Source of the DNA: Lathyrus oleraceus
Taxonomy: Eukaryota; Streptophyta; Magnoliopsida; Fabales; Fabaceae
DNA length: 64,000 bases
Reading direction: 5' to 3'
Assembly (NCBI RefSeq): GCF_024323335.1
Contig: NC_066580.1
Coordinates: forward strand, 85,793,391 to 85,857,390
The notes below the pieces were generated by a model. The model searched no databases. It worked only from the letters and a program-made list of their open reading frames with translations, and was not told where the DNA came from. Within the stretch, counting starts at the first letter, position 1; each line of letters opens with the position of its first letter. Below, one piece after another: positions 21,003 to 34,035 of this stretch. Position numbers and translations under genes: made by a program.

Positions 21003-22000
21003 TGACATGTTAATCCACTTCCTAATCATGCTTAGGCTTGGCTAATTAAATTTTAATGAGAAAAGAGGTGTTATGCAAAATTTGTTTTTTCACCCCATGC
21101 ATGCAATCCCACGTGAACAGTAACCAATGGCCATGCATTTTCACTTAAAACTATATTATGAACATGTTGGAATGGTTAAAAAGCTCATATGATGCACCAA
21201 TTTTGAATTCATGATTTTCCCTCCAAAAATCACATGAATAAGCAAATGATTATATGATGAATTTTAATGCAAAGTTATAAATGTTTTAGAAAGTTCATGT
21301 CATGAGAAGAATTATGCAAAAAGGATCACTCAATTTGGAGTTATGAGTCAAAAGTTATGGCCTTTTGAAGTTCCATGCACACTTGGCAATGATTTGATCA
21401 TATCTTCTCAACCATTCATCAGATGCTCATGATCTTGGACTTTTTGGAAATGGGAGAGAAAGATCTTCAACTTTCGTGTTGGATAAAATTTCATTTGAAG
21501 CACCTTTTATGTTGGAAAGTGAAGTTGAAGTTGGTCCAAAAACATGCCATTTTTGGAAACTTGAAATTACAGGTCACCTTCCATTTTGGGAAACTTTTGA
21601 TCTGGCTTCAAAATCTTCAAGGTAGATGTTTGACATGAAGAATAAACCTCTTTTGGACATGAATGAAGTGTCTCAAACTATTTCTCCACCTCCTAGCCCT
21701 CAGTTGACTTTCAATTGACTTTCAGTAGACTTGGACATGTTCTGATGACTTTGAGCCTCTAACACTTGGTCAAATTGCTTCAAAATGATCCTTGATTCAT
21801 ATAAGCTCTCTAGAACAACCATAGGGCCTTTATCTGATGGAAAAGCTTGGTCTCTTGCACAGATGAATCCTCTGGATGCCAGTCTTGACTGATGAGGTGC
21901 AATGTACTATGCAATGTCAGTGTAATGTCAATGACCTAAAAATGAAATGAATGAATGAATGGGGGTGCAAATTTGAGGTGCTACACATGCGCATAAGTAG

Positions 22001-25000
22001 GTGTTGTTCCTGTTTTCTTGTCTGTGGCCTGATTCTGTGCTCTTCATTTATTTTGAAGACAAGCTGACTCATCGATACTACACAAGAGCCAACTCTAAAA
22101 GATTGATGGATCATCTCGAGCAAGAGAACCGTGAGCTGAAGGATGAAGTCGCCAGACTCACTACTTTGGTGGAACAATTCTTGGCTGCTCAAAATCAGTC
22201 ATCTCCGACGCCTTCAACTCCTCCCTAGAGGACCGTCATCTCTGAGGTTGTCTCGTCGACAGTTCCAGCTGCTAGTGCAAATTTTGTTCCGAATGCCATG
22301 CCACTCGGGTTTCCGTGGGGGATGCCTCCTTACTTTGTGCCTGAGATTCCTGCTCCAACTTTTGCTTCCTTGTCGGCATCTAGCCTGGTCCTTGTTGTTC
22401 CTCCTCCTGTCGTGCATACCGTTCCTAGGGTAGACGACACCATCTATCATTCTGAGTCGTCTGAGGGCCCAGATGTTTATGAGAAGATGGATGCGATGAA
22501 TGACCAATTTCTTAAGCTGCGCAAGGAATTGAAGACCCTTCGAGGAAAGGATTTGTTTGGGAAATCTGCTGCCGAGTAGTGCTTGGTTCCCAATGTCAAG
22601 ATTCCGGTGAAATTCAAAGTCCCTGACTTTGAGAAATACAAAGGGAATACTTGTCCACTCAGCCACCTGGTCATGTATTCCAGGAAGATGTCAACTCATA
22701 CTGAGAATTATCAACTTCTTATCCATTACTTTCAAGACAGTCTATCTGGTGCTGCTCTGCGATGGTATATGGGGCTTGACACTGCGAACATCTGATCCTT
22801 CAATGATCTTGGCGAAGCCTTCATCAAGTAGTACAAGTATAATGTGGATATGGCTCCCGATCGGGATCAGCTCAGGGCCATGTCCTAGAAGGATAAGGAA
22901 ACGTTCAAAGAGTACGTCTAGAGGTGGCACGAGTTGGCAGCTCAGATTACTCCTCCGCTAGAAGAGAAAGAGCTGACCAAAATCTTTCTGAAGACTTTGA
23001 GTTCATTTTATTCTGAGCGGATGATTGCTAGTGCTCCTTCTGACTTCACTGAAATGGTGAACATGGGGATGCGACTAGAGGAAGGGGTCCGAGAAGGACG
23101 GCTGACCAAAGATGAAGGCTCTTCTTCCAAATGATATGGGGCGTTTGCAAAGAAGAAAGATGGAGAGGCACATGTTGTGACCTCCCATGTGAAACCCAGA
23201 GGACCCTCTGTGAGGAGGAAGCCTGTGCGTCATGCCAGCAATCAGCACCAGGTGGCTCATGTAGCACCTGTTTTCCGTGACAATCAGCAGTATCAGCATC
23301 CCAATCAACAACAATCTCAGCAGTATCATCAGCAACAGCATCGTCCTCAGCAGGAGGCCTACCAGCCTTGCAACAACGGTAATCAAGCCAGTACAAGTTA
23401 CGAGAGGAAGAAGATCACCTTTGATCTGATTCCGATGTCGTATGCAGAACTGTATCCCTCTTTGATAGAGTAGAAATTGATTACTCCAAGAGACCCACCA
23501 GCTATACCTGTTAACCCTCAGTGGTGGTATAAGCCTGAGTTGCATTGTGTGTATCATTCATGTGCTCCCGACCACGATGTGAATAATTGCTTGCAGTTGA
23601 AGATCAAGGTTCAAGACCTTGTAAGGTGTGGTATCCTGAGCTTTGAGGACGTAGGTCCTAATGTTACGAAGAACCCATTGCCTGAGCATGGGAAGTCTGT
23701 TAACATGGTCCAGGGTTGCCCTGGCAAATACAAGGTCAAATATGTTAGCCATATTCGACAGTCTCTTGTTGAGTTGCACCGATTGCTATGTGATTACAGT
23801 CATTTGGAGCATGATCATGATAAGTGCCGAATCTGCTCTGTTAACAGATTGGGTTGTCGCCAAGTGCGTAGAGATCTTCAGGAATTGCTGGATGAATGAG
23901 TGTTTGAGATTCTCCAGAACAGGAATGTTGATGAAGATGAACCTGAGGTTAATGTCATTTCTCCAGTATTCAAATTACCTGAACCTGTTGTTATCAGATA
24001 TGATGGTAGCAAACAGAAGATTTCTCCTGCTCTTATCATCAAGCCTGCAGGTCCTGTGCCTTATTCATCTGATAAAGCAATTCCCTTTTGTTACAGTGTT
24101 GTTGCTGTGGAAGATGGGAAAGAAGTGCCTTTGCCTTCCTCCTCTATTGTGAACATTGCTGATGTCAGTGGCTTGACCCACAGCGGTCGTGTGTTTTTTG
24201 CGCCGCCTAAGCCTTAGGCTAAGGTTGATTTTGTTGAGAGTCCGGTTGGGAAAGCGTTGAATCCTCCGAATCCGGCACCTGTTGTTAAAACCTCCTCCAC
24301 ATTGTTAACTCCTCCTTCTGTTGTCCCAAGTGGCGATTCAAAAGAAGACTGTGATGAGATGCTGAGGCTCATCAAGAAGAGTGAGTACAATGTTGTAGAC
24401 CAGCTTCTACAAACGCCGTCCAAGATCTTCGTGCTATCTTTACTTCTGAATTCAGAACCTCATAGGGAAGCTCAGCAAAAAAATTTGGATCTGGCGTATG
24501 TTGATTACGAGGTCACAATTGAACAGTTTGATAGTATTGTTGCAAACATCACTGCTTGTAACAATTTGAGTTTCTGTGACTCTGATCTCCCTGAGTAGGG
24601 AAGAGACCACAACATGGCTTTACATATATCCATGAATTGCGAGAACGACGCCATGTCCAACGTGCTGGTGGACACTGGGTCATCTCTGAATGTATTGCCG
24701 AAGACCACTCTCTCTAGATTGTCATATCAAGGGCCTCCCATGAGGCAGAGTGGTGTTGTTATGAAAGCTTTTGATGGGTCGCGTAAGATTGTGATTGGGG
24801 AAGTTGATCTCCCAATCAAGATTGGACCAAGTGATTTCTAGATCACCTTTCAGGTTATGGACATTCACCCATCATACAGCTGTCTCTTAGGCAGACCATG
24901 GATTCACGAGGCTGGCGCCGTGACATCCACCCTACACCAGAAGCTGAAATTTGTCAAGAATAAGAAACTGGTTGTGGTAGGGGGAAAGAGCTCTCCTGGT

Positions 25001-25475
25001 TAGCCACTTGTCTTCCTTCTCATACATTGATGCTGAGGATGAAGTTGGAACTCCTTTCCAAGCTTTATCTATTGCCGAGCCGGTTGAGAAGAGGTCTCCT
25101 TCATTTGATTCCTATAAAGATGCGAAGTTGGCCATCGAGCATGGTGCAACTGCTGGTTTAGGAAAAATGATTGAGCTTGAAGATAACAAGTCCCGGGCTG
25201 GCATTGGCTTTTCTTCGGGGGTCTTCAATGAGAAAGGGTTGTTCAAGAGTGGAGGATTCATCCACGCTGCTCAAGCTGAAGAAGTTGCTGCTATCTTGGA
25301 AGAGGATGCAGAGGACTCTGACAACTTTGTCATCCCTGGTGGGATTTACAACAATTGGGTCCCTGTGGATGTTCGTATGGTCACAAGTCAGCGTAATATG
25401 TTTGCTTTGTTTGAAAACCCTTCTCCCATGCCAAAAGGAGAAGTGATGACATTGTTGGCAACATATATACAATGA
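22001..25475 (+). pseudogene. Gag-protease of element A, decayed mainly by in-frame stops
   Basis: One frame runs from before 22001 to about 24985 and encodes a recognisable gag-protease. It has a coiled-coil start (about 22090-22200), the gag capsid-type domain (about 22600-23120, with FQDSLSGAALRWYMGL), a Q-rich linker, a zinc-knuckle-like C-x2-H segment (about 23545-23590), and a protease with DTGSS near 24670. Twelve stops interrupt this frame: TAG at 22226, 22577, 22829, 22886, 22919, 23471, 24215, 24596 and 24839, and TGA at 22793, 23132 and 23897. There is no TAA and no indel until a frameshift near 24985, after which the frame from about 25003 to 25475 encodes the protease tail. The stops often replace Gln seen in M's gag or expected in the family. 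Confidence 0.88.
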
Positions 25476-25654
25476 TATTTCATTCAATAAATGCATGTTA
25501 AATATTTGTTTTTCCAATTGTTTTCACTTTTTGCTTTTTGCATGAAATTGGTGATCACAAAAAACCTTAAACAAGAATAAAAGCAATCTTTTCATCTGCA
25601 TAATGATTTGTTTGTTTAAATTCTAAAGCTTTTATACCCAAAATCATTATGCAG
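25476..25654 (+). other. Putative intron between protease and RT of element A
   Basis: An AT-rich 179-bp gap that ends in CATTATGCAG directly before the RT frame. It matches the gap in M by position, composition and acceptor-like end. Confidence 0.55.
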
Positions 25655-25655
25655 G

Positions 25656-27904
25656 TTGATTCTAAAACCCATTGAACATAATGATTCAACGCCATCTCCC
25701 AATTTTGAATTCCCTGTATTCGAAGCAGAGGAAGATGATGTTGAAGGGATTCTTGATGAGATTACCCGTCTGCTTGAGCACAAAAAGAAGATCATTCAGC
25801 CGCATCTTGAGAATCTGGAAACAGTCAACTTGGGGTCTGAGGATTGTGTTCGAATAGTGAAGATTGGGGCACTCTTGGAAGAATCTGTCAAGAAGGGGTT
25901 GATCGAATTGCTACGAGAATATTCTGATATCTTTGCTTGGTCATATGAAGACATGCCCGGTCTAGATACAAATATTGTGCAACATTTCCTGCCTTTGAAG
26001 CCTGAGTGCATGCCTGTGAAGCAAAAGCTCAGAAGAACTCATCCAGATATGGCAGTGAAGATCAAAGAGGAAGTTCAGAAGCAAATTGATGCGGGGTTTC
26101 TGGTGACTTCGACATATCCTCAATGGGTGGCCAAGATTGTGCCCGTGCCTAAGAAAGACGGAAAAGTCCGAATGTGTGTGGACTACAGAGACTTGAATAA
26201 AGTTAGTCCGAAAGATGATTTCCCTCTACCATATATTGATATGTTGGTAGACAATACAGCTAAATTCAAAGTCTTCTCATTTATGGACGGATTTCCCGAA
26301 TATAACCAAATCAAGATGGCACCCGAGGATATGGAGAAGACAACATTCATCACACCTTGGGGAACATTCTGTTATCGAGTGATGCCCTTCGGTTTGAAGA
26401 ACGCAGGAGCCACGTATCAACGAGCTATGACTACCTTGTTTCATGATATGATGCACAAGGAAATAGAGGTCTATGTCGATGACATGATTGCTAAGTCAAG
26501 AACGGAAGTTGAACATGTTGAACACTTGTTGAAGCTTTTTCAGCGTTTGAGGAAGTATAAGCTTCGTCTGAATCCGAACAAGTGTATATTTGGAGTCCGT
26601 TCTGGCAAGTTATTGGGCTTTATAGTCAGCGAAAGAGGTATTGAGGTTGATCCTGCAAAGGTCAAAGACATACAAGAGATGCCTACGCCCAAAACTGAGA
26701 AGCAAGTCCGAGGTTTTCTTGGCCGCTTGAATTACATTTCTAGATTCATATCCCACATGACTGCCACATGTGTGCCGATATTCAAGCTCCTCCAGAAAGA
26801 TCAGTCTCATGATTGGACCGAAGATTGCCAGAAAGCTTTTGACAGTATCAAAGAGTATATGTTCGAGCCTCCGATCTTGTCCCCGCCTGTGGAAGGGAGA
26901 CCTTTGATCATGTATCTGACTGTTCTTGAAGACTCTATGGGTTGTGTCCTTGGTCAGCAAGACGAATCAGGAAAGAAAGAGTATGTTATCTGAGTAAGAA
27001 GTTCACTGATTGTGAGTCTCGATACTCAATGCTTGAGAATACATGCTGTGCTTTGGCTTGGTCCGCTAAGCGTCTACGCTAGTACATGATAAATCATACA
27101 ACTTGGTTAATATCTAGAATGGATCCAATCAAGTATATCTTCGAGACGCCTGCTTTAACTGGGAGAATTTCTCGTTGGCAGATGTTGTTGTCTGAGTATG
27201 ATATCGAGTATCGAGCTCAGAAAGCTATCAAATGTAGTATCTTGGCTGACCATTTGGCACATCAGCCGATTGAAGATCATCAGTCAGTTCATCACGACTT
27301 CCTGGACGTGGAGATTCTGTATTTGAAAATGAAAGATTGCGTTGAGCCTACACTTGATGAAGGTCCAAAACCTGGTTCCAGATGGACGATGGTGTTTGAT
27401 GGCGCTGTAAATCAGTACGGAAATGGTATTGGGACAGTAATCATTACTCCTCAGGGCACACATATTCCTTTTATAGCAAGGCTAACTTTCAAATGCACGA
27501 ATAATATGGCTGAGTACGAAGCCTGTATTATGGGATTGGAAGAATGCATCGATCTAAGGATCAAGCACCTCGATATGTATGGTGATTCGGCCCTTGTTGT
27601 TAACCAGATTAAGGGTGAATGGGAAACGAATCAGCCTGGTCTCATTCCATACAGAGATTATGCGAGGAGGATTTCGATGTTCTTTACTGATGTTGACTTC
27701 CATCATATCCCTCGAGAAGATAATCGGATGGCAGATGCGCTTGCTACGCTTGCTTCCATGATTGTGGTGAAGTATTGGAATGAAGTTCTCAATATCATTG
27801 TGATGCGCTTGGACAGACCAACTCATATATTTGCAGTTGAAGAAGTCAAAGATGATAAGCCTTGGTATTTTGATATCAAGAATTTCCTTAAGAGCCAGAT
27901 TTAA
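25656..27904 (+). pseudogene. RT with two RNase H domains of element A, frameshifted
   Basis: RT occupies the first 445-residue frame (25656-26993). It has the palm motif FSFMDGFPEYNQI near residue 207 (Pro-Glu where M has Ser-Gly) and YVDD at 273-276. A small deletion near 26985-26995 shifts the frame. The first RNase H continues at 26994-27270, with a TAG at 27080-27082 where M has Gln. The second, archaeal-type RNase H follows at about 27380-27760 with FDGA, EYEAC, YGDSA and MADALA. The frame ends at TAA 27902-27904, after which integrase continues in the same frame. No ATG lies at the start of the RT frame; it opens directly after the intron-like gap, which fits expression by splicing. 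Confidence 0.9.
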
Positions 27905-28882
27905 CCACCTGGGGCATCTGTGAAAGACAGGAAAACTTTGAGGAGACTAGCAGGCAGTTTCTACCTCAATGGCGAAATGCTTTACAAGAGGAATTTTGAC
28001 ATGATTTCATCACCATGGCCTTTCTCTATGTGGGGAATCGACATGATTGGCATGATTGAGCCGAAGGCATCCAACGGACACAGGTTTATTCTCGTAGCAA
28101 TCGATTACTTCACCAAATGGGTTGAAGTTGCATCATATGCGAATGTGACCAGGCAGGTGGTCGTGAAGTTTGTCAAGACTCAGCTTATATGCCGTTATGG
28201 CGTGCCTGATAAAATCATTACTGATAATGGATCTAACTTGAACAACAAAATGATGGAAGAGTTATGCAGTGAGTTCAAGATTGCACATCATAATTCCTCT
28301 CCTTACAGACCCAAGATGAATGGGGCTGTTGAAGTTGCTAACAAGAACATCAAGAAGATTATCCAGAAGATGGTTGTCACGTACAAAGATTGGCACGAGA
28401 TGTTGCCATTTTCTTTGCATGGATATCGTACATCTGTCAGCACTTCAACAGGGGCAACCCCTTTTTCTCTTGTTTACGGCATGGAGGCCGTTATCCCAGT
28501 AGAGGTGGAGATCTCATTAATGAGAGTCTTGATGGAAGCCAAGTTGACTGATGCTGAATGGGTTCAGAGTCGTTACGACCAGTTGAATCTAATTAAAGAG
28601 AAGCGATTGACTGCCATGTGCCATGGTCAGTTATATCAACAAAAAATGAAGAAATCTTTCGACAAGAAGGTCAAGCCTCGTGTGTTCCGAGAAGGTGACC
28701 TCGTGCTCAAGAAAGTTTTGTCTTTCGCGCCCGATTCCAGGGGCAAGTGGACTCCAAACTATGAAGGTCCATATGTTGTCAAGAGAGCCTTTTCAGGCGG
28801 TTCTTTGACACTCACAACTATGGATGGGGAGGATTTCACTCGTCCTGTGAATTCAGATGCAGTCAAGAAATACTTCGCCTAA
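27905..28882 (+). pseudogene. Integrase of element A lacking its zinc-binding region
   Basis: The frame follows RNase H after one TAA. Compared with B, 76 residues (228 bp, in frame) are missing between RNFDM and ISSPWPF at about 27998-28006. That removes the whole HHCC zinc-binding region. The catalytic core is otherwise present: Asp in WGIDMIG, Asp in ITDNGSN and Glu in NGAVEVANK. The C-terminal GPYVVKR domain reaches the TAA at 28880-28882. The element cannot supply a normal integrase. Confidence 0.9.
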
Positions 28883-28906
28883 ACATAAAAAAAACAGAAC
28901 AACTCG

Positions 28907-29058
28907 CTAAGTTGAAACCCGAAAGGGCGACTTAGGCAAAAATGAGCGTCTCGGTGGATTGAAAACCCGAAAGGGCGGTCCAGGCAAAAATTAGAGACAT
29001 GAAAAAAATGAAATTTTGCATCCCGCTAGATTGAGTACCTCATCCTGGGGCAATCTAG
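28907..29058 (+). promoter_or_regulatory. Tandem hairpin cluster downstream of the A pol stop
   Basis: Three hairpins follow the stop. Unit 1: CTAAGT (28907-28912) with ACTTAG (28930-28935), inner CCC-GAAA-GGG. Unit 2: TGGAT (28955-28959) with GTCCA (28978-28982), inner CCC-GAAA-GGG. Unit 3: CTAGATT (29026-29032) with AATCTAG (29052-29058), inner CCTC and GGGG. Each is followed by GGCAAAAAT. Stem sequences differ between units but remain complementary. Confidence 0.75.
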
Positions 29059-32000
29059 GCAAAAATTAGGGATTTGGCAAGTAACTTCATTCTGACAAGA
29101 CTTTCTGTTTCACAATTGTCTTTTCGTCAGAGATTCTTGCTCAGTCATCGTCAACTGAAGCTTCAAATACATCGGATTCAAATTGGTAGAGAAATGGTCA
29201 TTATGTTCAATGTAGCCCTCTTCCAATATATATCACCGATTTCAAATTTGTACAGATCTATGGAGTCTTGCCATTTGCAGACTACCATTCAATCAAATAA
29301 ATTTGAGCTTTTATCCAATTATTTGCACTCTTATTTGTTTCAATTCAACAAATGTTTTGCATGTTTCAATTGGTAAAATATCATTGTTTTTAAACAAACA
29401 AATTTTTCATAAAATTGTTTTTAAACAAAGTGAACATTCACAATGATGAAAGGATACTTAAGAAATTCTCAGTGCTCTCCCAAGGGTGGCATGATTTCCA
29501 ACAGGGTAAGACTTTTGTTCATGTTCCTGGCATGGCTGTATCCTCTTTCTCCAGATTCTTATTGGGGTTTCTCCCCAAGCAGAGCTTCTGTCGAGATTTT
29601 TCCCCCCAAGCAGGGTATTTGTTGGGATTTCTCCCGAACAGATTTTTCTCCCGAGCAGATTTTGTTGAGCAGAGTCTTTGTTATGACTCCTCCTCATTCA
29701 GAGTGCTTGTTGAGGTTTTCACCTCCCCTCCCTTCAGCAGAGCAGTGATTCTTTCCTCCTCAGCAGTTGTGGTTCCTTTTGGAAGGTTCAGTATTTGGTG
29801 GCTAATCCCCATCTCTCCTTCTCTTCCTCGGATAATTCCCCAATGATTTGGTGGTGGATTTTTATCTATGTTGATTCATCCCTTGCAGAGACCTTGCTGT
29901 TTCCTGATCCCGTCAGAATTGTTTATTCTCCGGTGATCCGGGCTTTCTCTCCTGTGGTGTAGTACCGGGTGTTCGTTCCCTAGGCCTGTTTGTGTTAGAA
30001 ATGTTTGTTTGTCAGCATTCATCAAACATAAATCATGCATAAATCATGCATAATCATAACATTCAGATATTCATGTTGCATTCTTTTCCATATATCTTTC
30101 GATTGTTGTCTCCTGCTATGTGGCGATATATTTCCCCAAGTAGATTTCGGTGTTCCTGATCTCCCCATTTAGAGTCAGCCCCAAAAGCAGAAAGTGTCTA
30201 TCCTTTCGTGCCATTTCCCCACTGAGATACATCCTCGTGGACGACGGTTGTTTCCATTTCCTCCCAACACATATATTGGGATGGATTTCTCTATTGAGTT
30301 ATATCCTCATTAGGATGAGTCTTGATTCAGTTTGCCTTTTTGGTTTGATCCTGAATTGGCCTTTTTACAACTGTCTCTCGTGCTTCCCCGTGGTATAAAT
30401 GAATAATTCATTCATATTATCCCCGGTGGAACTTTTGTGGCCTTCTACCTACAACCCGGTAGTTATAAGTCCTATTTTGTGGTTTCCTACTCACTAACTG
30501 GTAGGTGTAATCCCTTCCTTGGTGTCTATCTCCATCCAACATTCGATGTTGATATTCCCTCGTGTGCTTGGATAATTGTCTCGATTAAGCAATTTATCCT
30601 CAGCAGAGTTTGTGGTTTCCTACCCAGTCATCTGGTAGGTGTAATCCCCTCTTTTGCATGAATATTGTTCGATAATCATTGATTATTCACCTTTCCCTCA
30701 ATGGAATTTTTGGCCTGCTACCTACGACCCGGTAGTTATAAGTCCTACTTTGTTGGTTTTCTACCCACTAACCGGTAGTTGTAAACCCTACTTTTGCCCC
30801 TGTGCAGAGTTAACCTTTGTTGTTCATCCCTGTTGATGACAGTTACTCTTTGGTGGTTATCATTATCCAATATTCGGTCTTGATATTCCCTCTTTTTGTG
30901 GATAATTGCTCCGAGCAAGCAATTCTATCCCCCAGTGGGTCCTTTCACCGTTTGTCAGTGATATGTTCCTAGGATCATTGATTTTTTATCAATATCCCTT
31001 GCGAGTCATCTTTCATCTACCCTTTTGTTGGTAATGATCGTTTCTCCCCCTAGTTGGTCACCTATTACATACCTATAAACCGGTATCCCTGGTGTCCCTT
31101 CCTTTTCGAGTATATTATCTATGTTATGACGACAATAAATAATATATCTCATGCACTCTTTGGGTCAAATCTTTTGATTTTCTCTTCAGCAGAGTAAGAT
31201 TCGTATTTCCTTTGTGTGGAATCGAATGTCCATCCTATAAACAAGTTTGCTTTTTCAGCTCTCTTCAGGATGATGAGTGTTTTGGAACACACACCAATTC
31301 ACATTTCGGTCGACTTATCCTTTATCAACTTACAAACCGGTTGTGGATAATCTTCCATGCGAGTATATTATCTACGTTATGACGGCAATATATAATATAT
31401 ATCATGCACTCTTCAGTCGAAGATTTGTCTTTCTTCAGTTGAGTAAGATTCGTATTCCTTGTGGAATCGAATGTCCATCCTTTAACAAGTTTGTGTTTTG
31501 CTTTCTTCCAGGATGATGAGTGTTTTGGAACACACACCAATTCACGATTTCGGTTGATCTATCCTTTACAACTTTCAACCCGGTTGTGGATAATCTTCCA
31601 TGCGAGTATATTATCTACATTCTGATGGTAATAGATAATATATCTCATGCGCTCTTTGGTTGAAGCCTTCTGTCCTTCTCCAATCGAGTAAGATTCGTAT
31701 TTCCCTTTGTGGAGTCAAATATTCATCCTAAAAAAATAACAAGTTTGCTTTTTAGCTCTCTTCAGGATGATAAGTGTTTTGGAACACACACCAATTCACG
31801 TTTCGGTCGACTTATCCTTTTAACAACTTACAACCCGGTTGTGGATAATCTTCCATGCGAGTATATTATCTACGTTCTGACGGTAATAGATAATATATCT
31901 CATGCGCTCTTTGGTTGAAGCCTTCTGTCCTTCTCCAATCGAGTAAGATTCGTATTTCCCTTTGTGGAGTCGAATATCCATCCTAAAAAAATAAGTTTGC

Positions 32001-32880
32001 TTTTTCAGCTCTCTTCAGGATGATGAGTGTTTTGGAACACACACCAATTCACGCTTTGGTCGGTCACCTATTATATGCCTACAAACCGGTATCCCTGGTG
32101 TTCCTTCCTTTCTGCTCCCTATTATGACCTCGGTCCCCTGTGGAGTCAGATTTTCCTGAGTCGAAACATACCTTTTTTTAAGGTCTTCCTCAGATGTTTG
32201 AAGTTTTGATATCTCTCACCCTTATACCGGTCTTTGATATTCATTTCTTCTTGAGCTTGTTACCTACAAACCAGTAACACCTCATTCTTGTTATTTCCCC
32301 AGGATTGTCTTTTTAGACATCCCCAGTGGAGTCCCTTAGTGGATTGTTCCCCTTGGTGTCCGGATTTTTGTCCGAAGTATCCTTTGTGGATAATTTCGCT
32401 GTTTGGGAATATTCCCCAATACATGCATTTTCCCCGGCACGGATATTTTGTTCATCCTTCCCCAGCCTGTTTCCGGATTTTTATCCGAAGTATCCTTTGT
32501 GGATAATTCTGCTGTATTGGGATATTCCCCAATACACGCATTCTTCGAGTCAGTTTCGAGCCTTTCCAATGGATTTATTCCCTTTGGAAACTCTTTTCCC
32601 CAGTTTTGAGTCGTGACCTGATCACGCATTTTTCAATCCTTTGTTCCCCAGTAGGGTCTTTACCCCATAGAATGAACTATTCATGGGAGTTGTCTTTTTC
32701 TCCAATTTGTTCTTTTCTTCTTTGTGGACATACATCCCCATAGAGTTTTATTTTGCATACATACATTTGCATCATGAGGTCTCTTAGGGACCAAAATTTG
32801 TCTCTTTGTTATTATTTAAGCCCATTCTACCGCGTCAAGTTGAAGATTTTAACCTTATCTTCTCCGGCTAGAATGACCTT
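29059..32880 (+). other. 3' UTR of element A
   Basis: This 3.8-kb noncoding stretch has no frame resembling a known protein. Near 29570-29720 it carries several TCCCCAAGCAGAG-like motifs, the same sense as in M. From 30445 to 32280 it has many short inverted repeats of the CTACC...GGTAG type with changing stems. A tandem repeat of about 250 bp lies at 31109-32090. Element B has a homologous 3' UTR at 57455-61223. Confidence 0.8.
31109..32090 (+). repeat. About 250-bp tandem repeat, four copies, in the A 3' UTR
   Basis: The block GAGTATATTATCTA recurs at 31109, 31361, 31604 and 31859, and CAGGATGATRAGTG at 31266, 31509, 31763 and 32016. Spacing is 242 to 255 bp. Confidence 0.88.
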
Positions 32881-32893
32881 AAATAGGGGCATC
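32881..32893 (+). other. Polypurine tract of element A
   Basis: AAATAGGGGCATC directly precedes the LTR start TGTAAGAC. The identical sequence precedes the LTR of element B. It would prime plus-strand cDNA synthesis. Confidence 0.75.
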
Positions 32894-34027
32894 TGTAAGA
32901 CCACAATTTTGTCCCTAAGATCCCTCATGGCATCATAAGCATTACATTGCATAGCCTCAAGGATCTTTGAGCATCTTGCTTCCTTTCCCTTTGGGTTGGA
33001 TCTCCTTGTGAGTGGTTTGAGATCACCAGGCATTGTTTGCATTTGTATATCATTGTTTTTCTTGTTTTAATCACTAACCAAAAGCACCAAAAATATGTCA
33101 TCTAACATTTGTTTTGCAGTTTAAGCATCACAGGTCAAGCCATTCAAGAGCATCCCTTGTACAAGAGCAGATGGTATTTTATTGAGATGAGGACCACATG
33201 ATATTATGTTGAGCTTATATGAGCTATGGTTTCATTTGGAAGCAAAATTCCCAAGTGATGGAGGTTCAAATTCATCAGAACATTTTCAGGTCATCTGAGG
33301 ACCCAGACAGTCAACTATGCAGTCAACTGAGGACTTTGAGGTTAGGGAGATGATTGAGACACTTCATTCATGTTCAAACAAGGTCCATTTGACATTTCAA
33401 ACATCCATATTGAAGATTTTGAGGTCTTATCAAAAGTTTCCCAAAAATGGAAAATGACCTGTAATTTCAAGTTACCAAAAATGGAAAGTTTTCAGTCCAA
33501 TTTCAACTTGACTTATCAACATCAAAAGAGCTTAAAATGAAATTTTGTTGAACATGAAAGTTGAAGATCTTTCTCTCCCATTTCCAAAAGTCCAAGATCA
33601 TGATCGTCGGATGAATGGTTGAGAAGTTATGATCAAATGATTGCCAAGTGTGCATGGAAGTTCAACATGCCATAACTTTTGATCCAAAACTCCAAATTGA
33701 ACCACGCTTTTTGCAAAATGCTTGTCATGACCAATATTTTCCAAATCAACCATTGCATTGCATGAAAATAGCTCACATGATCAAGTGTCCATTCAAGTGC
33801 ATTTTGGAGGGAAAATGGAGAATTCAAATTTGGTGAATCACATGAGCAAAATACCAATTCCATGTGGTTTATTGGATGAATTTAAGTGCATTTGAACCAT
33901 GCATGGGCACTGTTCACGTGCCTATTTGCCATGCTACACACACTTGCTAATTTTGTATTTCACCTCTCATTTCACTAATCTCAATTAACCAATGCTTAGT
34001 GATAATTTCAGTGTGATTAACAGGTGG

Positions 34028-34035
34028 TATAAATA
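34028..34035 (+). promoter_or_regulatory. TATA box of the A LTR promoter
   Basis: TATAAATA 1.13 kb into the LTR, at the place matching M and B. Confidence 0.65.

Larger units (their letters stand above)
1..21985 (-). mobile_element. Element M: Tat/Ogre-type Ty3/gypsy retrotransposon, 3' end outside the window
   Basis: On the minus strand the order is 5' LTR (21985-18201), primer binding site (18200-18181), leader, gag, protease, intron-like gap, RT with two RNase H domains, integrase, then a 3' UTR that runs into the 111-bp array. Gag-pol order and the second archaeal-type RNase H place it in the Tat lineage. Right of the LTR the sequence continues as the 5' region of element A, so M inserted into A; the 5 bp at 21986-21990 (CATGC) should be its target duplication, but the partner lies outside the window. 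The leader of under 1 kb seems too short for the extra ORF1 described upstream of gag in canonical Ogre, so M may be a relative rather than Ogre proper. Confidence 0.9.
18201..21985 (-). repeat. 5' LTR of element M (3.8 kb)
   Basis: The LTR reads TGTAGCACCTC... to ...AATGCGACA on the minus strand, the TG...CA form. The same termini bound the solo LTR at 40250-44975. Inside are a TATA box (20995-21002), an overlapping hairpin pair (20323-20355), an ATTGAGA-loop hairpin (19295-19317), a two-stem hairpin (18954-18992) and a 58-bp repeat in four copies (18679-18900). No gene lies inside; open frames such as 18574-18945 come from the 58-bp repeat. Confidence 0.9.
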
